DNA from: Thermacetogenium sp. UBA4966
GTDB taxonomy: Bacteria > Bacillota > DSM-12270 > Thermacetogeniales > Thermacetogeniaceae
Length of the DNA stretch: 41,195 nt
Reading direction: 5' to 3'
Assembly (NCBI GenBank): GCA_002397275.1
Contig: DHAA01000069.1
Span: 1-41,195, forward strand
In this document: positions 7,811 to 15,611 of the stretch, one piece after another
Layout: each line of letters opens with the position of its first letter
How positions within the stretch are numbered: position 1 is the first letter of the stretch
The notes under the pieces: model-generated
The model's input: only the letters and a program-made list of their open reading frames with translations
Told to the model about the DNA's origin: nothing
Databases searched by the model: none
Translations under genes and position numbers: made by a program

Positions 7811-8615
7811 TACTTTCATCTCCCTTTCTTAGTATGGGGACGCAGACCTTCTGCGAAGTCCCGCCCCCTGTATTCTTTAACACGGCCTCTGTCACACAGA
7901 CCGGCACGTGATAAAGCCTGCTGAGATTTTCACTGGTCACCACCAGCTCCGGGCTGCCGAACTCCAAAACGGTCCCCTCGCGCAGCAGAACCACTTTGCT
8001 GCTCGCCAGAAACGCATGATCAGGGGAGTGCGTAGTCATCAAAATCCCATATCCCTCAGCGGCGAGTTTACAGATCATATTCAGAATCTTGATCTGGTTG
8101 CTGTAATCCAGCGAGGCTGTCGGCTCGTCCAAAATCAGGTACTTCGCCTGCTGGGCCAGGGCCCTGGCAAACATCACCATCTGCCGTTCTCCTCCGCTCA
8201 GGGTCTGAAAATTTTCTTCAGACATCTCCCGTATTCCGAGATACTCCATCACCTCCGCGGCGATTTTACGATCCCTTTCAGATACCGAAGCGCCCAGCCG
8301 CATATGGGCTACCCTGCCCATCAAGACGACCTCCTCTACGGAGTAAGGAAATGTCAGCTGTGTCGACTGGGATACATAAGCCAGATGAGCGGCACATTCC
8401 CTGACCGACATGCGGCAGATATCCTTGCCGTCCAATGTGATGCTGCCGCTCTCCGGACGGAAATAGTTGAGCAGGCATTTGAGCAGGGTGGTTTTCCCGG
8501 CGCCGTTCGGCCCCAACAGGCAGACGCATTCTCCGCGCTCCAGATGGAAGGTTACGTCTCTCAATACCGGCCGCCGGCGTTTATAGCGAAATTCCAGCTG
8601 TTTGATCTCGATCAT
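7719..8615 (-). CDS. ABC importer ATPase (FecE/BtuD/MolC type)
   Basis: 298 residues. Walker A GPNGAGKTT (about 35-43), Q-loop YVSQ, signature LSGGERQ, Walker B YLILDEPT and H-loop TTHSPDH are all present, so it should be an active nucleotide-binding subunit. It starts with ATG at 8615, overlapping the permease stop by 4 nt. Its last 30 or so codons (after about VCVPILRKGDES) run 92-101 nt into the coding start of the binding protein in another frame. That low-complexity tail is atypical for the family, and a lost stop codon is likely. It powers the permease encoded at 8612-9634. Confidence 0.9.
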   Translation of the reverse strand: MIEIKQLEFRYKRRRPVLRDVTFHLERGECVCLLGPNGAGKTTLLKCLLNYFRPESGSITLDGKDICRMSVRECAAHLAYVSQSTQLTFPYSVEEVVLMGRVAHMRLGASVSERDRKIAAEVMEYLGIREMSEENFQTLSGGERQMVMFARALAQQAKYLILDEPTASLDYSNQIKILNMICKLAAEGYGILMTTHSPDHAFLASSKVVLLREGTVLEFGSPELVVTSENLSRLYHVPVCVTEAVLKNTGGGTSQKVCVPILRKGDESNETGSPKKKSDPAYSHPSCSGHGPRHAGRL

Positions 8616-9634
8616 GACGCGCTTCTCCTCCTGGACTGAATCAGCAGCAAGGCGAACACAGGCGTTCCGACCAGCGCCGTCAGAACCCCTAAAGGCAGCT
8701 CAACGCTGCTGACGCCGCGAATAATATTGTCCATCAGCAACATAAAAAAACCGCCGATCAGGAAAGAAACAATCATCAGGCGGGAGTATTTTACGCCTGT
8801 AAAGATCCGCGCAATATGCGGAACGACCAGACCGACCCAGCCGATGATTCCGCATATGCTGACAGCCACCGCTGTCAGCAGCGTGGAGGTCAGGATCACG
8901 ATCAGACCGACGCGCCGCACATTGACCCCCAGGGCGGTTGCTTCCTCTTCCCCGGTTGCCAGCACATCGATCTGGTTCCGAAACAGGAAGAGGACCGTCA
9001 GGCAGACGGCCGTCACCGGAAGCAGCATACCCACATCGCCCATATCACCCTTACCCAGGCTGCCCATCAGCCAAAATGTAATGGATGGCAACTGGCTGTC
9101 CGTATCGGCGTAAGTTTTTACTACAGAGAGCAGGGCGTGAAACAGGCTGGAGACGATGATGCCGGCCAGCACCAGCGATGTGATTTCCGCCTTGCCGCAA
9201 ATGGAACCGATTAAATTGGCAATGACAACTGCCAGCAATCCAAAGAACAGAGCGCTTAACTGGATCTCGGCCCAGGAGCCGCTCTGGAGCATGGCCAGGG
9301 CAGCGCCGAAACCCGCTCCGGCGGACACCCCCAGGATATCCGGGGAAACCATTGGGTTTTTGAACAGCGTCTGGTATGAGGCGCCGGACACGGCAAGTCC
9401 TCCTCCCACCAAAATTCCTAACAGGATGCGCGGGATGCGGACCTGAAAAACCACCTTTTCCACAGCCGGTTCCCATGTAACGGCAACATCCATCACACGC
9501 GAGCGCAGCACATCCCATACCGTTATTATGGAAACAGGATAGGAGCCTACTCCAAAAGAGATAAAAAAACAAATTGTCAAGAGTCCCATCAAGCCCGCTA
9601 CCAGCAAATCGAAGCGAATTCTTTCCTTAGCCAT
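8612..9634 (-). CDS. ABC importer permease (FecCD/BtuC/MolB family)
   Basis: 340 residues of strongly hydrophobic character with about 10 membrane segments. FecCD hallmarks are visible: VRIPRILLGILVGGGLAVSGA, the FKNPMVSPDILGVSAGAGFGA block, GIIVSSLF, and the C-terminal GWVGLVVPHIAR coupling helix region with LPLGVLTALVGTPVF. The start is an ATG at 9634 following AGGGAAAG. It is the first gene of a minus-strand operon (permease, ATPase, binding protein, DUF364, nitroreductase) that lies behind the riboswitch and terminator at 9771-9973. The family transports siderophores, heme, cobalamin or molybdate/tungstate; the riboswitch makes the last most likely. Confidence 0.9.
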   Translation of the reverse strand: MAKERIRFDLLVAGLMGLLTICFFISFGVGSYPVSIITVWDVLRSRVMDVAVTWEPAVEKVVFQVRIPRILLGILVGGGLAVSGASYQTLFKNPMVSPDILGVSAGAGFGAALAMLQSGSWAEIQLSALFFGLLAVVIANLIGSICGKAEITSLVLAGIIVSSLFHALLSVVKTYADTDSQLPSITFWLMGSLGKGDMGDVGMLLPVTAVCLTVLFLFRNQIDVLATGEEEATALGVNVRRVGLIVILTSTLLTAVAVSICGIIGWVGLVVPHIARIFTGVKYSRLMIVSFLIGGFFMLLMDNIIRGVSSVELPLGVLTALVGTPVFALLLIQSRRRSAS

Positions 9635-9770
9635 GCTTTCCCTATCTTCCTCTCATACAAGCGTCAGCCTTATCCGAGCAGCCGTTTGCTGTTTTGCCCC
9701 GTTCTCGGATTCCCTCTTGCCGGAAGCAGCGGGCTGCCTGTACAAAAGGATGAGCGGGCCGGTAAAATGC

Positions 9771-9801
9771 AAAAATGCCGTTCCGTAAACAGAACGACAT
9801 C
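9771..9801 (-). terminator. Terminator/attenuator in front of the metal importer operon
   Basis: On the minus strand ATGTCGTTC and GGAACGGCAT pair (one G.T) around a short loop, followed by TTTTTG. The 3' arm GGAACGGC is also complementary to GCCGTTCC at the 5' edge of the riboswitch (about 9961-9970). The 5' arm GTCGTTC is complementary to the P1 3' strand GAACGAC. Terminator and P1 can thus compete for the same bases, as expected for transcription-attenuation control. Confidence 0.75.
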
Positions 9802-9812
9802 ATAAATATATT

Positions 9813-9842
9813 AGCTCAACAAACGCTATCATATGTTGAGCT
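9813..9842 (-). other. Hairpin between riboswitch 2 and its terminator
   Basis: A perfect 9-bp inverted repeat AGCTCAACA / TGTTGAGCT flanks a 12-nt spacer. It sits between the riboswitch core and the terminator, without its own T-run. It may be an accessory stem or transcriptional pause in the leader. Confidence 0.5.
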
Positions 9843-9845
9843 GAT

Positions 9846-9973
9846 AGTCGTTCCTTTTCAAATTGAGGTCGGAAGGCGCCGCGGTTTCCCGCGGAACCCT
9901 TTGAGCCTTGTATCAAAGCTCTCGGTCAGCCGCCATGGGTTCCCTTTAGGCGGACAGACTCGGAACGGCATAT
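9846..9973 (-). ncRNA. Moco/Tuco-type riboswitch 2, in front of the FecCD-type importer
   Basis: On the minus strand the element opens with CGTTCCGAG and closes with GAAAAGGAACG, giving a 6-bp P1. Inside are GTCCGCC...GGCGGC, a GCGGGAAACCGC hairpin with the shared GAAAC turn, and CGCCTTCCGAC. The same ordered blocks occur at 4606-4706 and 24438-24538. The layout matches my recollection of the Moco RNA motif, which turns off cofactor biosynthesis and transport genes. It lies about 210 bp before the permease ATG with an attenuator in between. Confidence 0.8.
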
Positions 9974-10070
9974 TCAATTGTAATTAATTAAACTTAATAA
10001 AATACTAAGTGACTCTTTTCGTATTGTCAAGATAAAACGTTAGTGAAGCACTGGTCCTTGTATGCTGTCT

Positions 10071-10102
10071 AAAGGATTATAGGCCATATCTGTGGTATTC
10101 TA
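10071..10102 (+). promoter_or_regulatory. Extended -10 type promoter-like element, duplicated at 20661
   Basis: The block AAAGGATTATAGG...CTGTGGTATTCTAA contains an extended -10 (TGGTATTCT) about 50 bp before the hydrolase start. It recurs with three differences at 20661-20692. The similarity extends loosely further downstream (GCGCCGCGGG...), suggesting that the upstream region of this gene was once copied. Confidence 0.45.
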
Positions 10103-10151
10103 AGTGATGAAGGCCGCGCCGCGGGCGGCAGCGGCGGAAGGGAGGCTCTGC

Positions 10152-10700
10152 ATGAAAAAGCACTGTTTACAGAGCGACGAGCTGTTTTTCTTGATCATCG
10201 ATCTGCAGGGAAACTTGATGAAGGTTATGGATCACGCCGCGCAGGTGTATAAAAGCACGCGCATTATGCTCGGCGCCTGCCGGCAGTTAAAAATACCGGT
10301 CGCGGTCACCGAGCAGTATCCGAAGGGCCTGGGCAGGACTGTTCCGGAAATAAGCGAGCATCTGGGCGAACACCTGCTCCTGGAGAAGGTGTCCTTTTCA
10401 GCGGTTACCAAAGAAACCCTGGGGCGGCTGCGGGGCTTGCGGCGCCGGCAGGTGCTGGTGGCGGGGAGCGAGACACATATTTGTGTTTTCCAGACCGTAA
10501 GGGATCTGCTGGCGGAGGGATTCGAGGTCTATCTGCTGCGGGATGCGGTCTGCTCTCGCCGCAAAGACAACTATCAAAACGGGCTCAATCTGATGAAAGA
10601 AGAGGGAGCGGTAATCACCGATGTGGAGACCGCGGTTTTCGATCTGCTTAAAGTGGCGGGAACTCCTGATTTTAAGGCGATTCAACCCCTGATCAAATAG
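10152..10700 (+). CDS. Isochorismatase-family (nicotinamidase-like) hydrolase
   Basis: 182 residues from the ATG at 10152, 7 nt after GGGAGG; an earlier ATG in frame lacks a good ribosome site. The cysteine-hydrolase triad is visible: Asp in FLIIDLQGNL, Lys in LLEKVSFSAV, and Cys in VAGSETHICVFQTVRDLL. The C-terminal FDLLKVAGTPDFKAI is typical of the YcaC-like branch. Members hydrolyse amides or vinyl ethers, so the substrate cannot be predicted. It is transcribed toward the two-component genes, 86 bp before them. Fragments of a second copy survive elsewhere: the gene's 3' end at 5222-5284 and its upstream region at 20661-20760. Confidence 0.85.
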   Translation: MKKHCLQSDELFFLIIDLQGNLMKVMDHAAQVYKSTRIMLGACRQLKIPVAVTEQYPKGLGRTVPEISEHLGEHLLLEKVSFSAVTKETLGRLRGLRRRQVLVAGSETHICVFQTVRDLLAEGFEVYLLRDAVCSRRKDNYQNGLNLMKEEGAVITDVETAVFDLLKVAGTPDFKAIQPLIK

Positions 10701-10786
10701 AGCGGCGATTTTGGATGCCGGAGGCCTGAAGCCGGATGTCTGAAAAGGCGATAAACGGAACGATTCCGGCAAATTACTAAAAGGTG

Positions 10787-11491
10787 ATGTATGCATTGCC
10801 AACAAATATATTATTGATTGAGGATGACGAATCTCTGAACAGAGGGATTACCTTCAAATTGCAGAGAGAAGGTTTCCATGTTTTTTCAGCCAATTGCCTG
10901 CGGGAAGGCAGGGCTGTGTTTAAAAAAGAGAAAATCGACTTGATCATACTCGACGTGGGATTGCCGGACGGAGACGGCTTTCAGTTCTGCAGAGAGATCA
11001 GAAGAACATCCGCTGTCTTAATTATATTTCTTACGGCCTGTGTGGAAGAGGTAGATATAGTGACAGGGTATGATCTGGGCGCCGATGATTATATTACTAA
11101 GCCGTTTAGTTTCATGGTGCTTATGTCTAAGATCAATGCGGTGTTGAGGAGAACGGCAAAACCTGGCGCCGGCGGCGAAATTCGCTGCTGTGATCTGACT
11201 TATTATCCAAAGACGATGAAAGTATATAAAAACGGCGAAGCGGTGTTTTTATCTAAAACAGAATGCAAACTATTTCAATATTTTATAAATAATCCACAAC
11301 AAGTGATTGCCAAGGAACAGTTTCTTAATCAATTATGGGACATAGAAGGGGATTTTTTGAATGAAAGCACCCTTCCGGTAAATATTAGGCGGCTGAGAGA
11401 AAAAATTGAGGACGACCCCTCTCAACCTAAATTTATCAAGACTGTCAGAGGGGTCGGATATATCTGGGCGGAGAGGTGTTTACGAGAATGA
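10787..11491 (+). CDS. OmpR/PhoB-family response regulator
   Basis: About 234 residues. A GTG at 10784 and ATG at 10787 are adjacent; the ATG is chosen. The receiver domain shows the acidic pair EDD, the phosphorylation Asp in LIILDVGLPDGDGF, Thr in IIFLTAC and Lys in DDYITKPFS. A winged-helix DNA-binding domain follows (LSKTECKLFQYFINNP, VNIRRLREKIEDDP, KTVRGVGYIW). It overlaps the kinase gene (ATGA). The kinase type and the downstream FtsX-type ABC genes resemble BceRS-like cell-envelope or peptide-stress systems, so it probably controls 13012-19643. A 9-bp inverted repeat at 12807-12844 is a candidate operator. Confidence 0.92.
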   Translation: MYALPTNILLIEDDESLNRGITFKLQREGFHVFSANCLREGRAVFKKEKIDLIILDVGLPDGDGFQFCREIRRTSAVLIIFLTACVEEVDIVTGYDLGADDYITKPFSFMVLMSKINAVLRRTAKPGAGGEIRCCDLTYYPKTMKVYKNGEAVFLSKTECKLFQYFINNPQQVIAKEQFLNQLWDIEGDFLNESTLPVNIRRLREKIEDDPSQPKFIKTVRGVGYIWAERCLRE

Positions 11492-12561
11492 TGCTCATGC
11501 TTAAAAAAGATCCTGTAATTAAAAGATCCTTGATCATGCTGGTAATAAGCCTTATTTTTATTGCCTTCATAATTGTTTTGCACGATTATTTTTTTGTAAG
11601 CCGTTTGCCGGAGCAAGGCATAGGCTCTAAATTTTTATTAGAAAGTATAGCTATTGTACCTTTAACCATACTGTTAAATGTTGTTTTATTTGCAGTCGTA
11701 TTGAAATACGTAATAAATAAATTAGAAAACATATCGTTGGCTGTAGATAGGATTATGGATGGCAATTTCTCTGTTGTTTCTCATGTTGATGAAGAGGGAA
11801 TATTATCAAGATTAGAATCCCAGTTCTGTCAAATGGCTCGCAGGTTACAACTCAGCTTGGACGGCATAAATAGGGAAAAAGAAAAGATAAAATCTTTAGT
11901 AACCGACATCTCTCACCAGATTAGGACCCCGTTAGCCTCTATAAAAATATTTAATTCCTTGCTGATCGACGGAGGGTTAACCAAAGAAGAGGATGAAGAA
12001 TTTTTAAGCAGGATCAAGAATGAGGTGGATAAGCTGGAATGGCTGGCTAATTCTCTGCTGAAAATTTCAGAAACGGAACAGGGTATTATACAGTTAAAAA
12101 AAGAGAAAGCAGATATCAGGAAAACCATACTGGAAGCTGTTAACGGAGTATATTTAGAGGCTTTAGAAAAAAATATAGAAATAAGCATGCATAATCTGGA
12201 GAGCATCGATATCGATCATGATGTTAAATGGACCAAGGAAGCGATATTTAATATCCTGCAAAACGCTGTTAAATATACAGGTGAACATGGAGAGGTTAAA
12301 ATTTCTATGGAGAAGTTGGAGACCTATATCAAGGTGGATATAGAAGATAACGGTATCGGCATCCCGGTCACAGATCTAGGAAACATTTTTAATAGATTTT
12401 ACAGGGGAGATTCAACAGCCGTGAAAAAAGCGGAGGGTTCGGGGGTCGGCTTGTATCTCGCCAGAAAAATTATCGAAGAGCAGGGCGGGGGCATACTGGT
12501 TTCTTCCGCAGAAGGGCAGGGCAGTAAGTTTAGCGTACTGTTGTATTATTCGTCGAATTGA
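11488..12561 (+). CDS. Intramembrane-sensing type sensor histidine kinase
   Basis: About 357 residues from the ATG at 11488, 8 nt after GAGG and overlapping the regulator stop as ATGA; a GTG at 11476 is less likely. Two membrane segments (SLIMLVISLIFIAFIIV and VPLTILLNVVLFAVVLKYVI) are separated by only about 20 residues, so there is no extracellular sensor domain. This is typical of BceS-like kinases that sense via an ABC permease partner. A HAMP-like linker precedes the H-box DISHQIRTPLASI. The N-box (FNILQNAVKYT) and the G-boxes DNGIGIP and GSGVGLYLA complete the catalytic domain. The stop overlaps a small ORF (TGATG). Confidence 0.92.
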   Translation: MMLMLKKDPVIKRSLIMLVISLIFIAFIIVLHDYFFVSRLPEQGIGSKFLLESIAIVPLTILLNVVLFAVVLKYVINKLENISLAVDRIMDGNFSVVSHVDEEGILSRLESQFCQMARRLQLSLDGINREKEKIKSLVTDISHQIRTPLASIKIFNSLLIDGGLTKEEDEEFLSRIKNEVDKLEWLANSLLKISETEQGIIQLKKEKADIRKTILEAVNGVYLEALEKNIEISMHNLESIDIDHDVKWTKEAIFNILQNAVKYTGEHGEVKISMEKLETYIKVDIEDNGIGIPVTDLGNIFNRFYRGDSTAVKKAEGSGVGLYLARKIIEEQGGGILVSSAEGQGSKFSVLLYYSSN

Positions 12562-12647
12562 TGGGCGCGTATATTACCTCCGGCTTGTTGGATGCAGTAC
12601 AAGAGTACGTTGATACAATCGGCCTTATTGCTGCGATTAAGCTGTAA
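12561..12647 (+). CDS. Possible 28-residue protein translationally coupled to the kinase
   Basis: The ATG shares its A with the kinase stop (TGATG) and opens a 28-codon frame (MGAYITSGLLDAVQEYVD then TIGLIAAIKL). The product would be a short amphipathic or hydrophobic helix. No family was recognised. It could be a genuine coupled small protein, a relic, or chance; only the overlap geometry and helix-like composition support it. Confidence 0.3.
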   Translation: MGAYITSGLLDAVQEYVDTIGLIAAIKL

Positions 12648-12742
12648 ACAACAGTTTGTTCTGCTGCCGGACGGCAAAAAGAAGCCGTCATCCGGCAGAT
12701 GATATTCTGCGATCAGTGAGGAGAATATGATCATGATCGATC

Positions 12743-12785
12743 GGCGGTTTTGAAATCAAAATCAAAAGCCGCCGCTTTCTTTTCT
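12743..12785 (+). terminator. Terminator after the two-component genes
   Basis: GGCGGTTTTGA and TCAAAAGCCGCC form a long stem (one bulged C) around AATCAAAA, followed by GCTTTCTTTT. It separates the regulator/kinase unit from the ABC unit. Confidence 0.7.
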
Positions 12786-12846
12786 GGGAAGGAAATTATA
12801 GATTATATTACAAAACTGTCAAGAAGATGAAAGCATTTTGTAATCC

Positions 12847-12888
12847 CGGGGTGGTAATCTTTATGTATAACCTGATCCCCGTTTTTTA
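12847..12888 (+). terminator. Possible attenuator upstream of the ABC genes
   Basis: CGGGG and CCCCG, with an inner GGT/ACC pairing, form a hairpin followed by TTTTTT. It comes directly after the ATTACAAAA inverted repeat and about 125 bp before the first permease. It may attenuate the ABC transcript or back up the preceding terminator. Confidence 0.5.
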
Positions 12889-13011
12889 TAAGGGTGAAAC
12901 AAAGTGACATCGTTATGTGATTTCTGATATCGATGGACGGTTTTTAAATTAAAGACAGCGATCATCAGTAATATATGAGATTTTGATATTGATTGGAGGC
13001 GTATTCTGGAA

Positions 13012-15585
13012 ATGAAGATATATTTACATTTGGCGTTAGCTTATTTGAAAAAACAAAAGGGAAGGACGGCTGCTTTAGTCTTAGGGGTAGCTCTGGCGGT
13101 GATGCTGGTTTTCGGGTTTGATATTATAACCGAAAGCCAGAGCAGAGATCAGCTTGCCGATGTCTACCGGCAGTATGGAACTTATCATGGTATTTTCTTT
13201 AATTTAAACCAGGATGAAATAGAGCAAATCAAAAACGACGGAGAGGTATCTAAATCAGCGGAAGCGGTTGATTTAGGAGATGCCGTTACCGACGACGGGA
13301 TTTCAATGGCTTTAAATTCTACAGACAAAGATTATATCGAAATGCACGGCTACAAGTTGAAAGAGGGCCGTCTGCCTGCCGCTCAGGGAGAAATAGCATT
13401 AGAAGCGCAGGCTTTGAAGAAGATGGGATTAAAAGAAAGGCTGAACCAAACAATAAATCTTAAAATCAAAAAAGATTATGTTGATGAAAACGGAAAAAAC
13501 CAGATATTCATGGAGACGAACTCATTTAAATTAGTGGGGATAACAGGCAAGCCTGAACAGTATTATGACAATGGTTATTATGCATTGAGGGGATTTACCT
13601 ATTATCAAGAGGGCGAAGAGAATGTCTTGCCTGACAACCTGATAACCCGCGAAGAGGTTGTTAAGCTAAAATCAAACGCCAATTTAGATGGAAAATTGAA
13701 TCAAATAAGAGAAAGGTATCACGTAGGGAGATTGGACTATGAAGTAAATAACCGGCTGATAACGGCCTTGAGCGAATTCAACGCTGAAGAGTCGAATAGA
13801 TACAATGATCTGATCAAGATGATGGTTGTTATAACAGCCATGCTGCTGATCTACAATATGTTTAATCTCTCTTTAATAGATATGATCAAGCAGATAGGAA
13901 TGCTGAGGGCTATCAGGGCGCCGAAGAAGCGCGTGAGAGCGCTGATAGGATTTCAGGGCTTGGTCGTTCTCATCGCCGGATTGGCGCTGGGCCTTTTGCT
14001 GGGGGTCCTTTTCTCCTATTGCGGAAGGGGATTATTCAATTTCGTATCGTGGCTCGATGTCGCAGATGCTTCATTATATATAAGCGGGAAAAGCATAGGG
14101 AAGGCCGTACTGGTGGGAACGGTAACAGTTATCGTATCCAGCATAATTCCCGTATGGCTGGCGGGCAGGATATCACCCTTAGAGGCGATTAGGACAACCG
14201 ACAGATCAAAGGGAAGACAGAAGAGAAGAGCATATCATAAAGTAATAAGAAGATTATCCGGTGTAACCGGAGAGATGGCTTATCAAAATGTCTGGCGCAA
14301 TAAATGGAGGACCATCATCATCATTGTCGCGGTGGCTATGGGAGGGGTATTGTTTATACGTGATATTGCAATGCTTAGCCAACAAGACGAGTTCGATCGT
14401 GCAACATCTCCTCAAATATTAACTATGCAGGATAATGATTTTAAGCTGTCTTTTGGCGCCAACACAGACCCCGATCTAATGGGTTACACAGCAAAGGATG
14501 TACGAGCCATCTCCAAGATAAATGGGGTAAAGAATGTAGGGACAGCGATATACAGGGATGGTTTTTTGGAATCGGATCTCAAGGATCTGCAGGAAGATTT
14601 TATAAAGTATAACGGTATTAATAGCAATAACAAAGAGGTAGAGATCCCGGTGGTGATCAAAGGCTACGATGATCAACAGCTGGAAGGATTTAAAAAATAT
14701 ATTGATCAGGGGACAATATCATTAAATAATTCACCGGACGGATATGCTGATGTAATAGTGTTTAATTACTATTATGACGTGTTAAAAGATCATAAAACAA
14801 AGGAAATTCGAAAAGATTTAAAGCTGGGCGATATCATGACCATCAAAATCCCGGTTACAAGAGAGGGAAAACTAGGCTATGAAGAACATGAGGTTAGGGT
14901 ATCCGCTCTGCTGAAACAAGAATGGACATTTACGGGAGACAGTACAATGGGAAGATATATGGAGATAATTTTTCCGCAGAAAAACTTAACGGCCGCAGCC
15001 GGTGTAAAGGCGATGAGCAGAGTTAGCGTGCAGGCAAAGGCGGGGAGGGAAGACGACGTATATAAAGAGATCAGCAAAATTCTAGAGAATAAGCCATTTT
15101 CAGTTATGGAAAGTAAGTTAGGTTATTTAGAAGAGGACAGAGAGGGATTTGCCCAGGCATTAAAATCTCGTATGGTGATTGTGGCGCTGATATTGTTGAT
15201 AGCAGGATTGAATATATTTAATACGATAAAAACCAGCTTATTAATACGAACAAATGAGTTTGCGATGCTGAGGGCAATCGGCATGACAGTTAAACAGATG
15301 AAAAGGATGATCATCAAAGAATCAATCATTTATGGCGTTTTGAGCAGCATCATTGCGGCTATTGCAGGCGGTTATAGACACTATGCTTATTATAAAATGG
15401 CAAATGATCAGTTAAAAGCCGCATTTAATATTGACGAAGTATTTCAAGCCGGAGTTCCTGCTCCTGTCCTTGCAGTACTCCTCTATGGCGCTATTGCCAT
15501 AATTATCTGCGTATTTGCGGCCTATGCATCTAAAAACAAAATTGAGAAATTAAACATAGTAGAAGGAATAAAGGCGACCGAGTGA
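13012..15585 (+). CDS. FtsX/MacB-type ABC transporter permease
   Basis: 857 residues. One N-terminal membrane segment (ALVLGVALAVMLVFGF) is followed by a roughly 230-residue extracytoplasmic domain. A first FtsX bundle follows (about residues 265-400, ending PLEAIRTTDRSKGRQK), then a second membrane anchor, a second large external domain and a C-terminal FtsX bundle (about 720-850, containing NEFAMLRAIGMTVKQM and closing NIVEGIKATE). This duplicated architecture fits permeases that move substrates from membrane to outside, such as peptide antibiotics or lipids. It forms a unit with the ATPase 26 bp downstream. The paralogue at 16983 has the same layout, suggesting duplication. No substrate can be named. 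Confidence 0.85.
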   Translation: MKIYLHLALAYLKKQKGRTAALVLGVALAVMLVFGFDIITESQSRDQLADVYRQYGTYHGIFFNLNQDEIEQIKNDGEVSKSAEAVDLGDAVTDDGISMALNSTDKDYIEMHGYKLKEGRLPAAQGEIALEAQALKKMGLKERLNQTINLKIKKDYVDENGKNQIFMETNSFKLVGITGKPEQYYDNGYYALRGFTYYQEGEENVLPDNLITREEVVKLKSNANLDGKLNQIRERYHVGRLDYEVNNRLITALSEFNAEESNRYNDLIKMMVVITAMLLIYNMFNLSLIDMIKQIGMLRAIRAPKKRVRALIGFQGLVVLIAGLALGLLLGVLFSYCGRGLFNFVSWLDVADASLYISGKSIGKAVLVGTVTVIVSSIIPVWLAGRISPLEAIRTTDRSKGRQKRRAYHKVIRRLSGVTGEMAYQNVWRNKWRTIIIIVAVAMGGVLFIRDIAMLSQQDEFDRATSPQILTMQDNDFKLSFGANTDPDLMGYTAKDVRAISKINGVKNVGTAIYRDGFLESDLKDLQEDFIKYNGINSNNKEVEIPVVIKGYDDQQLEGFKKYIDQGTISLNNSPDGYADVIVFNYYYDVLKDHKTKEIRKDLKLGDIMTIKIPVTREGKLGYEEHEVRVSALLKQEWTFTGDSTMGRYMEIIFPQKNLTAAAGVKAMSRVSVQAKAGREDDVYKEISKILENKPFSVMESKLGYLEEDREGFAQALKSRMVIVALILLIAGLNIFNTIKTSLLIRTNEFAMLRAIGMTVKQMKRMIIKESIIYGVLSSIIAAIAGGYRHYAYYKMANDQLKAAFNIDEVFQAGVPAPVLAVLLYGAIAIIICVFAAYASKNKIEKLNIVEGIKATE

Positions 15586-15611
15586 AAAAAATTTAATTGA
15601 GGTGGTTCACT

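Larger units (their letters stand above)
12648..13011 (+). promoter_or_regulatory. Intergenic control region before the ABC genes
   Basis: No gene was found here. It holds a strong hairpin at about 12664-12698 (CTGCCGGACGGC against GCCGT-CAT-CCGGCAG, no T-run), the terminators at 12743 and 12847, and an inverted repeat ATTACAAAA / TTTTGTAAT (12807-12815 and 12836-12844, 20 nt apart) that could be an operator. The permease ATG follows a GGAGG-like site at about 12995. Confidence 0.45.
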
